42,702 bases of DNA from Erysipelotrichaceae bacterium (GCA_015059185.1 SVAY01000013.1:1-42702), one strand, 5' to 3'; counted from the first letter of the stretch, positions 17,195 to 26,724 are shown. Notes: generated from the sequence alone by a model not told the origin. Program-made: numbers and translations.

Positions 17195-17488
17195 TTATTT
17201 ACCAGCCGCTGCTGCTTTATCTTCAGCAGTGTGGCCAGTGTGTCCGGTGTATTTTCTGGTTGGAGAGAATTCACCGAGTTTGTGACCGACCATATCATCA
17301 GTCACATAGACTGAGATGTGTTCACGTCCGTTATAGACTGCAAAGGTATGTCCAACGAATGCAGGATAGATTGTTGATCTTCTAGACCAAGTTTTAATGA
17401 TTTCTTTTTTGTTAGCAGCATTTAATGCTTCGACTTTTTTCATTAAGTGTTCATCACAGAATGCGCCTTTTTTCAAACTTCTTGCCAT
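17195..17488 (-). CDS. rpsS: 30S ribosomal protein S19
   Basis: 97 residues: [48 protein letters not shown], and [18 protein letters not shown]. It sits on the 30S head near S13. Normal length; between rplB and rplV. Confidence 0.98.
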   Translation of the reverse strand: MARSLKKGAFCDEHLMKKVEALNAANKKEIIKTWSRRSTIYPAFVGHTFAVYNGREHISVYVTDDMVGHKLGEFSPTRKYTGHTGHTAEDKAAAAGK

Positions 17489-17501
17489 TTTCTATACCTC
17501 C

Positions 17502-18335
17502 TTATCTGTCGTTAATTCTTCTAATCATTAATTTAGAAGATGGTTTCTTGGTGTTTCTTGTCTTCACACCGAGCGCTCTCTTACCCCATGGGGTACGTGG
17601 AGCATCACGTCCAACTGGTGACTTACCTTCACCACCACCGTGTGGGTGATCGTTAGGGTTCATGACACTACCTCTGACGGTTGGTCTCACGCCTGCCCAA
17701 CGGGTCTTACCAGCTTTTCCTTTATTAATTAAGTTATATTCATCGTTACCCACGATACCAACGGTAGCTCTACATTCAGCGAGAATCTTTCTCATTTCGC
17801 CACTAGCGAGTCTCACGCTAACGTATCTTCCATCAACACCTAAGTGTTGGGCGCTAGCACCGGCTGCTCTACAGAGTTGGCCACCTTTTCCTGGAGTAAG
17901 TTCAATATTGTGAATGAAGGTACCTTCAGGAATGTTTTTGAGTTTCATGGAGTTACCAATGACGATATCAACTGCTTCTCCACTAACAATCTTATCTCCA
18001 ACGTGGATATCCTTTGGAGCAAGGATGTAACGCTTTTCGCCATCCGCATATGCAACTAAGCATATATTGGCGTTACGGTTTGGATCATACTCGATTGTTT
18101 TTACAACAGCTGGGATATTGTCCTTGTTTCTCTTGAAGTCGATAATACGATATTTACGCTTATGACCTCCACCAATGTGACGGCAGGTAATAACGCCTTG
18201 GTTATTTCTACCACCACTCTTGGATAATGAGACTAATAAACTTTTTTCAGGAGTGCTTGTTGTAATTTCTTCAAATGTCGAGTTGGTCATGTTTCTTCTA
18301 CTTGCACTAGTAGGCTTGTAGGTTCTAATAGACAT
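17502..18335 (-). CDS. rplB: 50S ribosomal protein L2
   Basis: 277 residues, full length. Has [27 protein letters not shown] and the C-terminal [40 protein letters not shown] with the histidine implicated in the peptidyl transferase centre. Essential for subunit joining. Between rplW and rpsS. Confidence 0.98.
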   Translation of the reverse strand: MSIRTYKPTSASRRNMTNSTFEEITTSTPEKSLLVSLSKSGGRNNQGVITCRHIGGGHKRKYRIIDFKRNKDNIPAVVKTIEYDPNRNANICLVAYADGEKRYILAPKDIHVGDKIVSGEAVDIVIGNSMKLKNIPEGTFIHNIELTPGKGGQLCRAAGASAQHLGVDGRYVSVRLASGEMRKILAECRATVGIVGNDEYNLINKGKAGKTRWAGVRPTVRGSVMNPNDHPHGGGEGKSPVGRDAPRTPWGKRALGVKTRNTKKPSSKLMIRRINDR

Positions 18336-18371
18336 TTTGTCTTCCTCCTATAATTTGGCCCTAACTATAAG

Positions 18372-18719
18372 TTAGTCCTTGAATAAGTCAATTGCTTCAC
18401 CTTCTGCGATGGTGACAATGGCTTTCTTGTATCCAGAGATAGCACCTTTATAACGGGTACCTCTAGTTGTGGATTTGCTTCTAACGTTAGCAATCTTGAC
18501 ATCAACGACCTTCACTTGGAAGATTCTTTCGAAGGCAAGTTTGACTTCGGTCTTGTTAGCGTCAGCGGCGACTTCCACAGTAACTTTGTTTTGATCTTGC
18601 ATTAAGCTCATTGATTTCTCAGTGATTCTTGGTTGCTTGATGACTGCAAAGTCTCTTTCGGTTGGTTTTGAGAAGTTATGTTTTACAACTTGTGACTCTT
18701 CGGTTTTCTTCTTAGCCAT
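18372..18719 (-). CDS. rplW: 50S ribosomal protein L23
   Basis: 115 residues. Short charged N-terminal extension, then the core ERDFAVIKQPRITEKSMSLM, KTEVKLAFERIFQVKVVDVKIANVRSK and GYKKAIVTIAEGE. It forms the docking site for trigger factor and SRP at the tunnel exit. Starts one base after the rplD stop. Confidence 0.97.
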   Translation of the reverse strand: MAKKKTEESQVVKHNFSKPTERDFAVIKQPRITEKSMSLMQDQNKVTVEVAADANKTEVKLAFERIFQVKVVDVKIANVRSKSTTRGTRYKGAISGYKKAIVTIAEGEAIDLFKD

Positions 18720-18720
18720 A

Positions 18721-19359
18721 TTACTTTAATTCCTCCTCAACTTTCTTAACGGCATCAACGCTCATTACTAAGTAATCGCTATTGAGGACATCGAGGACGC
18801 TCACATTATCGCTACTTACTAATTTGACCCAGCCTAAGTTACGGACTGAGGCGAATGTATTTTCATCAATTTCATTGACGACCATTAAGACTTTGTTTTG
18901 TGCTTTTACAGCGCTTAAGAATTTGGTGCAATCCTTTGTCTTCTTACCGCTGAAGGCGATGCTATCAACAACGACGAGGCCTTCTTTAACTTTAAGAGAG
19001 AGGGCACTCTTCTTTGCTAAGGCATATTCCTTTTTGTTTTGGGAGATCTTCCAGTTTTGATTTCCATCTGGTCCGAAGACGGTACCACCGCCAACCCAGA
19101 TTGGAGATCTAGTTGTACCTGCACGGGCACGACCTGTTCCTTTTTGTCTCCATGGTTTCTTACCGCCACCACTCACTTCGTGACGGACTTTAGTTTTAGC
19201 TGTGCCTTGTCTACTATTAGCTTGTTCGACTTGGACAGCATTGAACATTGCTTGAGTGTGAGGTTCAACTGCGAAGACTTTGGCGTCTAAGCTGAGCTTT
19301 GAGACTTCTTCGCCAGCCATGTTAAGGACTTTAACACTGACGGATTTCTTTTCTGCCAT
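18721..19359 (-). CDS. rplD: 50S ribosomal protein L4
   Basis: 212 residues: [84 protein letters not shown], a textbook L4 loop region that reaches the tunnel. In gammaproteobacteria L4 also regulates the S10 operon; no such function can be read here. Confidence 0.98.
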   Translation of the reverse strand: MAEKKSVSVKVLNMAGEEVSKLSLDAKVFAVEPHTQAMFNAVQVEQANSRQGTAKTKVRHEVSGGGKKPWRQKGTGRARAGTTRSPIWVGGGTVFGPDGNQNWKISQNKKEYALAKKSALSLKVKEGLVVVDSIAFSGKKTKDCTKFLSAVKAQNKVLMVVNEIDENTFASVRNLGWVKLVSSDNVSVLDVLNSDYLVMSVDAVKKVEEELK

Positions 19360-19379
19360 ACGACTTTACCTCCACTTTC

Positions 19380-20174
19380 TTATTCAGCCTTAGGAGCTTC
19401 TGGAGCTTCTTTGACTTCTTGAGCTGGAGCTTCATTAACTGGAGCTTCAACTACCTTTTCTTCTACTGGAGCTGCTTCCTTAACTGGTTCAGCTTCAACA
19501 GGTTGTTCACGAACGATTAAGTTCTTCATCGCTTTTTCGTTCTTGACGGTTTTGATGTGGCTACGAACGGTAACGATCGCTTTTGTTTGTCCAGGAATAC
19601 CGCCCTTAATGAGGATGTATCCTTTCTCTTCATTCACATCAACGATTTGGACATTGAGTAAGGTCACTTGTTTATTACCGTGATGACCTGACATGTGTTT
19701 TCCTGGCATAACACCATGGTTGTAACGACCTTGGTTAGCGAAGGAACCTTGTCCTCTATGGTAACCAGATCCGTGGCCTTTTGGACCAATGATCATGTTC
19801 CATCTCTTAATGGTACCGGAATATCCTTTACCTTTACTTGTTCCGATGACATCGACGATATCACCTTTTTTGAATAAGCCACATGTGATCTTGTCACCGA
19901 GCTTATATCCACTCATTTCATCTCCTCTTAATTCTTTGGAGACGTAATGTGGATTGGTATTAGCTTTCTTAGCAATACCTTTCTCTGCTTTGTTAGCACG
20001 AGATTCTTTTTTGTCTTCGTATCCGACTTGGACTGCTACATAACCATCTTTTTCAACGGTTTTAACTTGTGTAACAACGTTTGGTAAGACTTCAACAACT
20101 GTAACTGGGTACATTGTGCCATCTTCAGCAAAGACTTGAGTCATGCCAATCTTACGGCCTAATAATGCTTTCAT
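19380..20174 (-). CDS. rplC: 50S ribosomal protein L3 with acidic C-terminal extension
   Basis: 264 residues against about 209 usual. The core has MKALLGRKIGMTQVFAEDG, SKGKGYSGTIKRWNM, GSGYHRGQGSFANQGRYNHGVMPGKHMSGHHGNKQVT. From about residue 212 the chain is a Glu/Ala/Pro/Val-rich low-complexity tail with repeats of the type EAPV. L3 reaches the peptidyl transferase centre. Confidence 0.97.
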   Translation of the reverse strand: MKALLGRKIGMTQVFAEDGTMYPVTVVEVLPNVVTQVKTVEKDGYVAVQVGYEDKKESRANKAEKGIAKKANTNPHYVSKELRGDEMSGYKLGDKITCGLFKKGDIVDVIGTSKGKGYSGTIKRWNMIIGPKGHGSGYHRGQGSFANQGRYNHGVMPGKHMSGHHGNKQVTLLNVQIVDVNEEKGYILIKGGIPGQTKAIVTVRSHIKTVKNEKAMKNLIVREQPVEAEPVKEAAPVEEKVVEAPVNEAPAQEVKEAPEAPKAE

Positions 20175-20188
20175 CTGGTCTTACCTCC

Positions 20189-20500
20189 TTAAAGTTTGAT
20201 GACGATATCAACGCCAGCAGGTAAATCTAAGTTTTTAAGTGCATCCATAGTTTCTTTTCTAGGATTGCTGATATCGATGATACGCTTGTGTGTTCTGATT
20301 TCGAATTGTTCACGAGAATCTTTGTACTTGTGGACAGCTCTTAAAATCGTAAAGACTTGTTTTTCTGTAGGGAGTGGTACAGGACCCACAACGGTCGCAC
20401 CAGTCTTTTTCGCGGCGGCTACAATCTTAGCTGCGCTTGCATCTAAGCTAGCGTGATCATAAGCCTTGAGGCGAACCCTAATCTTGGTTGCTTTTGCCAT
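20189..20500 (-). CDS. rpsJ: 30S ribosomal protein S10
   Basis: 103 residues starting [20 protein letters not shown], with [39 protein letters not shown]. The ATG at 20500 is chosen because AAAGGAGG lies just upstream; an in-frame Met at 20527 would add nine non-conserved residues that translate the ribosome binding site. First gene of the cluster; S10 also serves in NusB/NusE antitermination. Confidence 0.98.
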   Translation of the reverse strand: MAKATKIRVRLKAYDHASLDASAAKIVAAAKKTGATVVGPVPLPTEKQVFTILRAVHKYKDSREQFEIRTHKRIIDISNPRKETMDALKNLDLPAGVDIVIKL

Positions 20501-20626
20501 GAACTTTCCTCCTTTTATCATTTTCATGTTTTGACTTAACTACTCCAACCGAATTCCCGAACAACACCGTCATGACAACGTTTATGGGTGTGTCCGCAAC
20601 CTCTGTTTTCATCGTAGCGCGTCAAC
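20501..20626 (-). promoter_or_regulatory. S10 operon leader RNA
   Basis: About 125 nt from the predicted start of transcription to rpsJ. It can form a nested hairpin: ACACC...GGTGT enclosing ACGT...ACG around a palindromic GTCATGAC (about 20555-20590). S10 operon leaders in other Bacillota are structured and thought to be autoregulatory; whether this one is regulated is inference. Confidence 0.45.
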
Positions 20627-20632
20627 GTTAAA

Positions 20633-20662
20633 AATATACTCTTATACGTGTGAGCGTGTCAA
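20633..20662 (-). promoter_or_regulatory. S10 operon promoter
   Basis: Minus strand -35 TTGACA (20657-20662), 18-bp spacer, -10 TATATT (20633-20638). The consensus -35 and AT-rich upstream DNA (20663-20760) fit a strong growth-related promoter. TTGACG-like elements upstream (for example near 20745) could be further promoters, but their -10 regions are poor. Confidence 0.75.
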
Positions 20663-20795
20663 CAATTTTATTAAAAAATAATTTAATATGCGTGATTATG
20701 GGCAAATTGTCACCTAAAATTGACGATTCTTATTCGCGCTTAAAAAACGTCAACATTCAAAAATTTTTGTATTTTTTCTATCATTTTGAAGCAAT

Positions 20796-20820
20796 AAAAA
20801 AATGACTCGATTTTGAGTCA
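20796..20820 (-). terminator. Terminator of the structured small RNA
   Basis: Minus strand TGACTC, loop AAAATC, GAGTCA followed by seven T. Confidence 0.85.
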
Positions 20821-20919
20821 ATAATTGTTTGCTAGCCAGAGCAGTTAACATTCTGGATCGCTGCATCCATCTCCGAAGAGATGCGTCATGGTCGCACACT
20901 GGTTCTCCGCCGCTAGCAA
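20796..20919 (-). ncRNA. Structured small RNA of unknown family upstream of the S10 operon
   Basis: About 124 nt between an extended -10 promoter and a strong terminator, with no ORF. The ends form a perfect 9-bp stem: TTTGCTAGC (20912-20920) with GCTAGCAAA (20828-20836). Inside it CGGAG pairs with CTCTG and CAGT with ACTG around a 3-nt bulge, and an apical stem CATCTC-TTCG-GAGATG is capped by a stable UUCG tetraloop. The result is a rod-like RNA. Size and rod shape recall the small SRP RNA, and ACC-ATG-AC and GCAGC occur on the two sides, but the obligatory symmetric loop (AGG opposite AGC next to a GNRA loop) is absent. I cannot assign it to a known family. Confidence 0.65.
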
Positions 20920-20923
20920 ATTT

Positions 20924-20932
20924 ATTATAGCA
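20924..20932 (-). promoter_or_regulatory. Extended -10 promoter of the structured small RNA
   Basis: Minus strand TGCTATAAT: a perfect -10 with the TGn extension, 6-7 nt before the base of the closing stem. The -35 position (20947-20952, GTAGCA) is weak and coincides with the extended -10 of the divergent plus-strand RNA. Confidence 0.7.
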
Positions 20933-20946
20933 TTGCCACGAATATA

Positions 20947-20955
20947 TGCTACAAT
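20947..20955 (+). promoter_or_regulatory. Extended -10 promoter of the plus-strand antisense RNA
   Basis: TGCTACAAT on the plus strand, an inverted near-copy of the minus-strand TGCTATAAT at 20924-20932. The two promoters diverge and each -35 region overlaps the -10 of the other. Confidence 0.55.
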
Positions 20956-20961
20956 ATAACC

Positions 20962-21018
20962 AGAAGAACGGAGCCTCTCAAACTACTTAATGGTTAGGGC
21001 AAGTTAGAGACTTCTTTT
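20962..21018 (+). ncRNA. Putative antisense RNA (type I antitoxin candidate)
   Basis: A compact RNA of about 57 nt that folds as one hairpin: AGAAG at its 5' end pairs with CTTCT just before the T run, and inner arms TCTC-A-AACT and AGTT-A-GAGA pair with one mismatch around a ~17-nt loop. A run of seven T (21014-21020) follows, so the whole RNA is also its own terminator. It ends at the stop codon of the hydrophobic peptide encoded on the other strand, so it is complementary to the 3' untranslated region of that mRNA, as RatA is to txpA. Confidence 0.55.
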
Positions 21019-21019
21019 T

Positions 21020-21109
21020 TTATCCATTTAGAAATCCTAAAAGGCAAATTAGAAGGCAGATGAGAGCGATTTTTAAAAGCTTTATCAACTCTTTAGAATC
21101 ATCTTTCAT
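21020..21109 (-). CDS. Small hydrophobic peptide, type I toxin candidate (29 aa)
   Basis: A 29-codon ORF with an excellent ribosome binding site (AAAGGAGG, 9 nt before the ATG). The first 13 residues are charged (MKDDSKELIKLLK) and residues 14-29 are almost wholly hydrophobic with two Cys (IALICLLICLLGFLNG), so it should insert in the membrane. It has its own promoter and a ~75-nt leader, and a convergent antisense RNA abuts its 3' end. Charged-plus-membrane-helix peptides with 3' antisense RNAs are the hallmark of Bacillota type I toxins (TxpA, BsrG, Fst), but no residue-level homology to those is seen. It could instead be an ordinary small membrane protein. Confidence 0.6.
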   Translation of the reverse strand: MKDDSKELIKLLKIALICLLICLLGFLNG

Positions 21110-21194
21110 TGCAGATGTACCTCCTTTCTATTTGTTCAATAGTTTTAGAGGTATTCCGTTCCGAGTTTTAACGACTTTGCTTTGTCGTGTGAAA

Positions 21195-21223
21195 ATAGTA
21201 CGAAAAAATCATATGCAAATCAA
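21195..21223 (-). promoter_or_regulatory. Promoter of the small hydrophobic peptide gene
   Basis: Minus strand TTGATT (21218-21223), 17-bp spacer, TACTAT (21195-21200). The transcript would begin near 21188 with a 5' hairpin, ACGAC-AAAGCAAA-GTCGT, a structure that protects toxin mRNAs in type I systems. Confidence 0.5.
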
Positions 21224-21354
21224 TGAATAATTTATACGGGAAAAATCATCCCTATATTTATATTTAATTAGTACAAAGTATTAAGTAAATAGAAATATAT
21301 AATATAAATATTGGGATAACTTTAAAATTATTTTTTGCTTATCAAATATTGCAT
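21224..21354. other. AT-rich spacer, no gene seen
   Basis: About 130 bp of very AT-rich DNA between the peptide gene promoter and the terminator of the next gene. I see no ORF with a ribosome binding site and no clear hairpin. Confidence 0.6.
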
Positions 21355-21377
21355 TAAAAAAACAGCACAATGGCTGC
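21355..21377 (-). terminator. Intrinsic terminator of the 21395-21883 gene
   Basis: Minus strand GCAGC, loop, GCTGT followed by seven T. A short stem but a long T run. Confidence 0.65.
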
Positions 21378-21394
21378 TTCAATGGTATATGTTT

Positions 21395-21883
21395 TTATAT
21401 CTTTACTTTGCTATATCGATTGATAAGATTCCTGATTTCACTTTCTTCAGACTTCCTGCCAATACCAATGCTTGCAAAGGTCTTTTTGCCCTTCTCGTTG
21501 ATATAGTTGATATTTACTACTCCGACATCCTTAGTAGGGAACATGATCTCTACTAATTTGTCGTCAGGTATTACTATTTCTTTATTGGATAAAAGGTCAT
21601 AAACAACAAAAGAATGTTTAGATTCATCATATTCAATAAGTGGTCTCGCTCCACTCTTTTTGTTAGTACGATAATTTGAATAAGAAAACATTAATCCAAT
21701 CAATGTGAGTCCAAGTAATACAGAAGAAATAATTAAGGCTACTAGACCAAAGGTAGTTCTTCTAATCAAATAATAAAAAAGATCACTAACGAAGAATACT
21801 CCGAATATTAATAAACTTATTTGAGTACCATATAACGCTCTTTTTGATATGTCTCTTGTACCGATACTAACTCTATCCGCCAT
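21395..21883 (-). CDS. Two-helix membrane protein with PH-like cytoplasmic domain, function unknown
   Basis: 162 residues. Two membrane helices (about 18-40 and 44-68) in a hairpin, then a soluble domain (75-162) of alternating beta strands ending in a helix (SEESEIRNLINRY). This resembles bacterial PH-domain (YcxB-like) membrane proteins, but I do not recognise the family with certainty. AGGAG precedes the ATG by 11 nt. It has a recognisable promoter and its own terminator, so it may be an independent unit although it follows queH by 61 bp. Confidence 0.75.
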   Translation of the reverse strand: MADRVSIGTRDISKRALYGTQISLLIFGVFFVSDLFYYLIRRTTFGLVALIISSVLLGLTLIGLMFSYSNYRTNKKSGARPLIEYDESKHSFVVYDLLSNKEIVIPDDKLVEIMFPTKDVGVVNINYINEKGKKTFASIGIGRKSEESEIRNLINRYSKVKI

Positions 21884-21907
21884 AAATAAAAAGCTCCTGT
21901 CGCCTTT

Positions 21908-21936
21908 ATGATAAGAGCCAAATTACAATGATGCAA
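21908..21936 (-). promoter_or_regulatory. Promoter of the 21395-21883 gene
   Basis: Minus strand TTGCAT (21931-21936), 17-bp spacer, TATCAT (21908-21913). Confidence 0.5.
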
Positions 21937-21944
21937 AAGAAAAG

Positions 21945-22577
21945 TTATTTATTTTTTGCTTGATAACGATTATATGAATAAATACATCCACAATATTCTT
22001 GGAAATACATCTCGTTCTCTCTAATGATGATCAAAGAATCTTCATATCCGTTATTCTTTTTAAAGTCAGCATATAGCCATTTAACATTAGGATATTGTTT
22101 CTCTAATTCTTCACCAATCTTATTAATGTCTTGAGCGTTTTTATAGCGAGATATCGTCATCACTGTGCCATAATATTCAAAGCCATTTTCACTAGCGTAT
22201 TTAAATCCTTCATTTAACCTATACCTAAAACACGCTCTACATCTTTCATGACCTTCTGGCATATCACCATATGGATCTAATATTTCTTTATTATATTTAT
22301 CATTATCATAATCAAAATATTTAACTTTGATATGAGGATAGTTGTGCTCTAAAAACTTTAGTAATTCTTGATATCTTCTATCGTGTTCTTCCTTAGGATA
22401 AATATTAGAATTATTAAATATTAAAGTTATATCAAATTTATCACTAAGTTGTCTGAGTGGAATTGTGGAACATGGACCACAGCAAACATGAAGCAATAAT
22501 TTTGGTTTTTTATCGGTTTTTTGCAAAGAATTTATGGTATTTTGCAGTATTTTTTGATAATTTTTCCTATTCTCCAT
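21945..22577 (-). CDS. queH: Epoxyqueuosine reductase QueH
   Basis: About 210 residues of the QueH (DUF208) family, the non-B12 enzyme that reduces epoxyqueuosine to queuosine in tRNA. Conserved Cys motifs are visible: [17 protein letters not shown] and CGC near the C-terminus. It directly follows queA, whose 3' end it overlaps, which supports the role. Start choice: in-frame TTG 22598, ATG 22592 and ATG 22577 are all possible; I use 22577 because it gives the shortest overlap and no extra non-conserved residues, but none has a strong ribosome binding site. Confidence 0.92.
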   Translation of the reverse strand: MENRKNYQKILQNTINSLQKTDKKPKLLLHVCCGPCSTIPLRQLSDKFDITLIFNNSNIYPKEEHDRRYQELLKFLEHNYPHIKVKYFDYDNDKYNKEILDPYGDMPEGHERCRACFRYRLNEGFKYASENGFEYYGTVMTISRYKNAQDINKIGEELEKQYPNVKWLYADFKKNNGYEDSLIIIRENEMYFQEYCGCIYSYNRYQAKNK

Positions 22578-23598
22578 AGATGAACATTGCATCCCCAAAA
22601 CTAAAGAATCTATATTTATTATCTACTGCGTGTTTATAACATTCTAAAGTAAATTCTCTACCCATAAAACTTGATACTAACATTATTAAGGTAGACTTAG
22701 GTAAATGGAAGTTAGTAATCACTGCGTCAACCGCTTTAAAAGTATAGCCAGGTTGAATAAAGATATTAGTGGCTTCTCTCGTTGCTTTAAACTCACCATA
22801 TTTCGTATAGTTAGCTTCTAAAGTTCTAATGGATGTTGTACCTACTGCAATTATCCTACTACCTTTTTGTTTTTCTTCGTTAAGTTGTTTTGCTACATCA
22901 CTAGTTATTTCATAGACTTCACTATGCATAACATGGTCATCTGTGTCATCAACTTTAACAGGTCTAAATGTACCTAAACCAATATGAAGAGTAACCTCTA
23001 ATATCTTCACACCTTTTGCTAATATCTTTTCATTAAGTTCAGGAGTGAAATGGAAGCCTGCTGTAGGAGCGGCCGCACTCCCTTCATATTTTGCGTATAC
23101 TGTTTGATATCTATCATTAGTAACTAGTTGCTCTCTAATATAAGGAGGAAGAGGCATCTTGCCTAATGAATCAAGAACTTCAAGGAATATACCTTCATAG
23201 ATAAATTCAAATATTCTTATACCTTCATCTTTTTCTTCTAAACATCTCGCTTTGAGTTTACCGTCTCCAAAATCAACGATTGCGCCGACCTTAAGAGATT
23301 TAGCAGGCTTACATAAGCATTCCCATTTATCACCCTCAAGTTGTTTAAGCAAAAGTACTTCACAATGCGCACCAGTCACTTCTTTAATACCGATTAATCT
23401 AGCAGGTATAACTTTCGTGTTATTTCTTACTAAAACATCACCTGGCTTAAGATAATCAAGGATATCGTAGAAATGTTTATCTTCATATGTTTTAGAGGTT
23501 TTGTTGACCGCTAAAAGGCGAGAATGATCTCTTTTCTCGCTTGGTTTTTGAGCAATGAGCTCTTCTGGTAAATAAAAATCAAATAAATCTACTTTCAT
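22567..23598 (-). CDS. queA: S-adenosylmethionine:tRNA ribosyltransferase-isomerase QueA
   Basis: 343 residues, full length. [19 protein letters not shown] at the start, [46 protein letters not shown] and [17 protein letters not shown] are all diagnostic. It transfers the ribosyl part of SAM to preQ1 in tRNA to give epoxyqueuosine. Between the esterase and queH in an operon that starts with tgt. Confidence 0.97.
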   Translation of the reverse strand: MKVDLFDFYLPEELIAQKPSEKRDHSRLLAVNKTSKTYEDKHFYDILDYLKPGDVLVRNNTKVIPARLIGIKEVTGAHCEVLLLKQLEGDKWECLCKPAKSLKVGAIVDFGDGKLKARCLEEKDEGIRIFEFIYEGIFLEVLDSLGKMPLPPYIREQLVTNDRYQTVYAKYEGSAAAPTAGFHFTPELNEKILAKGVKILEVTLHIGLGTFRPVKVDDTDDHVMHSEVYEITSDVAKQLNEEKQKGSRIIAVGTTSIRTLEANYTKYGEFKATREATNIFIQPGYTFKAVDAVITNFHLPKSTLIMLVSSFMGREFTLECYKHAVDNKYRFFSFGDAMFIYGE

Positions 23599-23600
23599 AA

Positions 23601-24341
23601 TTAATTTAAGAATTCGTTAATAAAATATCGAACTTGGTATTTCCAGCTACTCCAATCATGGACGCTGTTACCATCCCAGAAGTTATACCAAACGTGTATA
23701 CCCTTAGAATCAGTCACATCTTTAAGCCAATAGTTAGAATAGGCAACTAGATGTTCCCAAGCGCCACTTCCAACAACTACAATCATCTTACGTTTGTTAT
23801 ATTCATTAATCCAAGGATGGTTAAGTGGCATATTAGCAAGGAAATGAACTGGAGAATTCATATAAGCGTTATAGTCAAAATAATCAGGGAAGAAATGCGA
23901 CATATCGTAATTTCCACTTAAAGCAAGAAAGCCTGCAAATAAATCAGGTCTTCTAAAGAAGTTGATAGCCGCGTGACTTGCACCCATACTCATGCCAAAT
24001 AGATAAGGTAAGCACCATCCACCTTGTTTGTCATATACAAATGGAAGCACTTCTTCCACCACATATTCATGATATCTAGTAAGCATCAATGTGGAATAAG
24101 CTTTATCCCAACCTTGATAACTCACTGTTTCATCGTCATTACTATCTAAGCAATATAATTTGATCTGTCCGTTTTCAATATAGTCACTTAATGTATCAAT
24201 CATGCCGTTATTAGCAAAATCATCACTTTGTTTATCTTGGCATGGGAAACAAATAATAGGAACTCCATAATGGCCATATATCTTAACACGCATATCGCGG
24301 TTAACACGTGATGAAAACCAGCTAACTTCTTCGTATTGCAT
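23601..24341 (-). CDS. Alpha/beta-hydrolase, esterase-D-like, inside the queuosine operon
   Basis: 246 residues of the putative esterase family (PF00756 type). Nucleophile elbow GMSMG (116-120, Ser118), a His near 228 (VHDW) as the likely general base, and [12 protein letters not shown] near the N-terminus. No signal peptide, so cytoplasmic. It is tightly packed: 2 nt from tgt and 2 nt from queA, so it is cotranscribed with queuosine genes. The substrate is unknown; a link to queuosine cannot be shown from sequence. Confidence 0.85.
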   Translation of the reverse strand: MQYEEVSWFSSRVNRDMRVKIYGHYGVPIICFPCQDKQSDDFANNGMIDTLSDYIENGQIKLYCLDSNDDETVSYQGWDKAYSTLMLTRYHEYVVEEVLPFVYDKQGGWCLPYLFGMSMGASHAAINFFRRPDLFAGFLALSGNYDMSHFFPDYFDYNAYMNSPVHFLANMPLNHPWINEYNKRKMIVVVGSGAWEHLVAYSNYWLKDVTDSKGIHVWYNFWDGNSVHDWSSWKYQVRYFINEFLN

Positions 24342-24343
24342 AA

Positions 24344-25474
<1,131 letters not shown>

Positions 25475-25476
25475 TT

Positions 25477-25505
25477 ATTATACCCATAAATAACACTTAA
25501 CATAA
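25477..25505 (-). promoter_or_regulatory. Promoter of the tgt operon
   Basis: Minus strand weak -35 TTATGT (25500-25505), 17-bp spacer, perfect -10 TATAAT (25477-25482) 8 nt before the ATG. A small dyad ACTTAA...TTAAGT lies just upstream. Confidence 0.55.
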
Positions 25506-25529
25506 ACATTAAGTTTAGTTAGGTTGTCA

Positions 25530-26666
25530 TTATAAGTTTTGATAGTAAAAATAAAAATAGAGTTTTTGATAACTAGAGAAAGAAGTAATCTCTTGTTTAG
25601 AAGGGTCGATGGTAGGAGTGTCATCACCATAACTATCCGTTCCGTCCTTCTCGCCACTTATTTTGAGGTATAAATTATTCCACCAATTAGCGAAGTTGGC
25701 CCATGAGTTATGTTTAGACCAATATTCATTACAAAACTTGTTATTAAGCAAGAACCTAGAATCAATCATATTCACTACTTCTTGGTAGTCAGACTCATTA
25801 CCTGTATACCTCGCAAGATTAAGTAGAGAACCAATCGTATAATAGTAACCACTATATCTTAAATAATAAGAATCACTGTTGAGTGTAATATAACTTGCAA
25901 TTAGATCAGCATCCTCTTCTCTCATTGCACCTTTTGTATGTGCTAATTCATGAGCGTAAGTAAATGGCTTCCCACTACTCACATTCATCGTATTAACATT
26001 AGCTTCCGCAGTCGGCATAAAAGTCACTCCAGTAATATGGAATTCACGATAGATAAAACTAGTCGCCATCGGTTTAGCAAAAGTAGAAAAATTTAATAAA
26101 TATTCACCTGGATATTTCTTATATTCTTCTTCTAATAATCTATTTAATTCTTGATGAGAAAGAGGTTCAATTAAATCTCCATCACTTTTAAATTCCAAGT
26201 GATCACAACATTCATTCAAATCTATAATATAATGCTCAATAACCTTGCGAAATTCCGTTTTTTCTACCTTATTCTCGTATAAAGGAACATTTACAGGTTC
26301 ACGATTATACGCCATTTCTGCAGTTATTTGATATAAGGTTACTACAGTTAATAATGTTAAAGTAAGATTCAAAGCACTATGTAATGATTTATTAAACTTT
26401 TTCTTGAATAAGTAGATAAGACAAAATAATAGAAATAGAATTGATAAAATTATCACTCCCATCATCACTATTTCAGTAATAGAGAATGGAACATATTTTG
26501 TGATGTGACCAAAGAAATTAAGATAACCTTTAACAAAATGAGTTGTCCACCACTCCGCTATCCCTTTATTCATTTTTAATAAGATAAAAAGCACTAAGAT
26601 AATCACCAATAAAATGATGATAGAAAGTTTGATAGTAAGCTTTAGATGATTCTTAATAAACTTCAT
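25530..26666 (-). CDS. DUF3810 membrane protein with HExxH metallopeptidase-like motif
   Basis: 378 residues from the chosen Met. Three membrane helices in the first ~115 residues, then a large external domain with HELAH (239-243) followed by EEDAD, the zinc-site pattern of DUF3810 proteins. That family is annotated as putative zinc-binding; no substrate is known. The ATG at 26666 is chosen over the upstream TTG (26720) because the intervening 18 residues are Cys/Lys-rich and unlike a signal anchor, and a -10 TAGAAT (26674-26679) lies 7 nt before the ATG. No ribosome binding site, so probably leaderless. Confidence 0.83.
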   Translation of the reverse strand: MKFIKNHLKLTIKLSIIILLVIILVLFILLKMNKGIAEWWTTHFVKGYLNFFGHITKYVPFSITEIVMMGVIILSILFLLFCLIYLFKKKFNKSLHSALNLTLTLLTVVTLYQITAEMAYNREPVNVPLYENKVEKTEFRKVIEHYIIDLNECCDHLEFKSDGDLIEPLSHQELNRLLEEEYKKYPGEYLLNFSTFAKPMATSFIYREFHITGVTFMPTAEANVNTMNVSSGKPFTYAHELAHTKGAMREEDADLIASYITLNSDSYYLRYSGYYYTIGSLLNLARYTGNESDYQEVVNMIDSRFLLNNKFCNEYWSKHNSWANFANWWNNLYLKISGEKDGTDSYGDDTPTIDPSKQEITSFSSYQKLYFYFYYQNL

Positions 26667-26673
26667 GTTTCTT

Positions 26674-26679
26674 ATTCTA
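26674..26679 (-). promoter_or_regulatory. -10 element of the DUF3810 gene
   Basis: Minus strand TAGAAT ending 7 nt before the ATG; best -35 is a weak TTGTTG 16 bp upstream. Confidence 0.4.
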
Positions 26680-26724
26680 CAATGTTTGGCCTTTTCAACA
26701 AAGCATGAGTTGTGTAACAATTCA

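Noticed and set aside
16816..17385. Long plus-strand ORF (189 codons) opposite rplV and rpsS
   Set aside because: It is antisense to conserved ribosomal protein genes, has no ribosome binding site, and its composition is a shadow of their codon use.
20828..20920. Small SRP RNA (ffs)
   Set aside because: The obligatory core loop next to a GNRA tetraloop is missing; the apical stem is six continuous base pairs with UUCG. Kept as an unassigned RNA.
22578..22598. TTG start of queH at 22598
   Set aside because: It would extend the overlap with queA to 32 bp and adds residues not expected in QueH; in-frame ATGs at 22592 and 22577 are preferred, though not proven.
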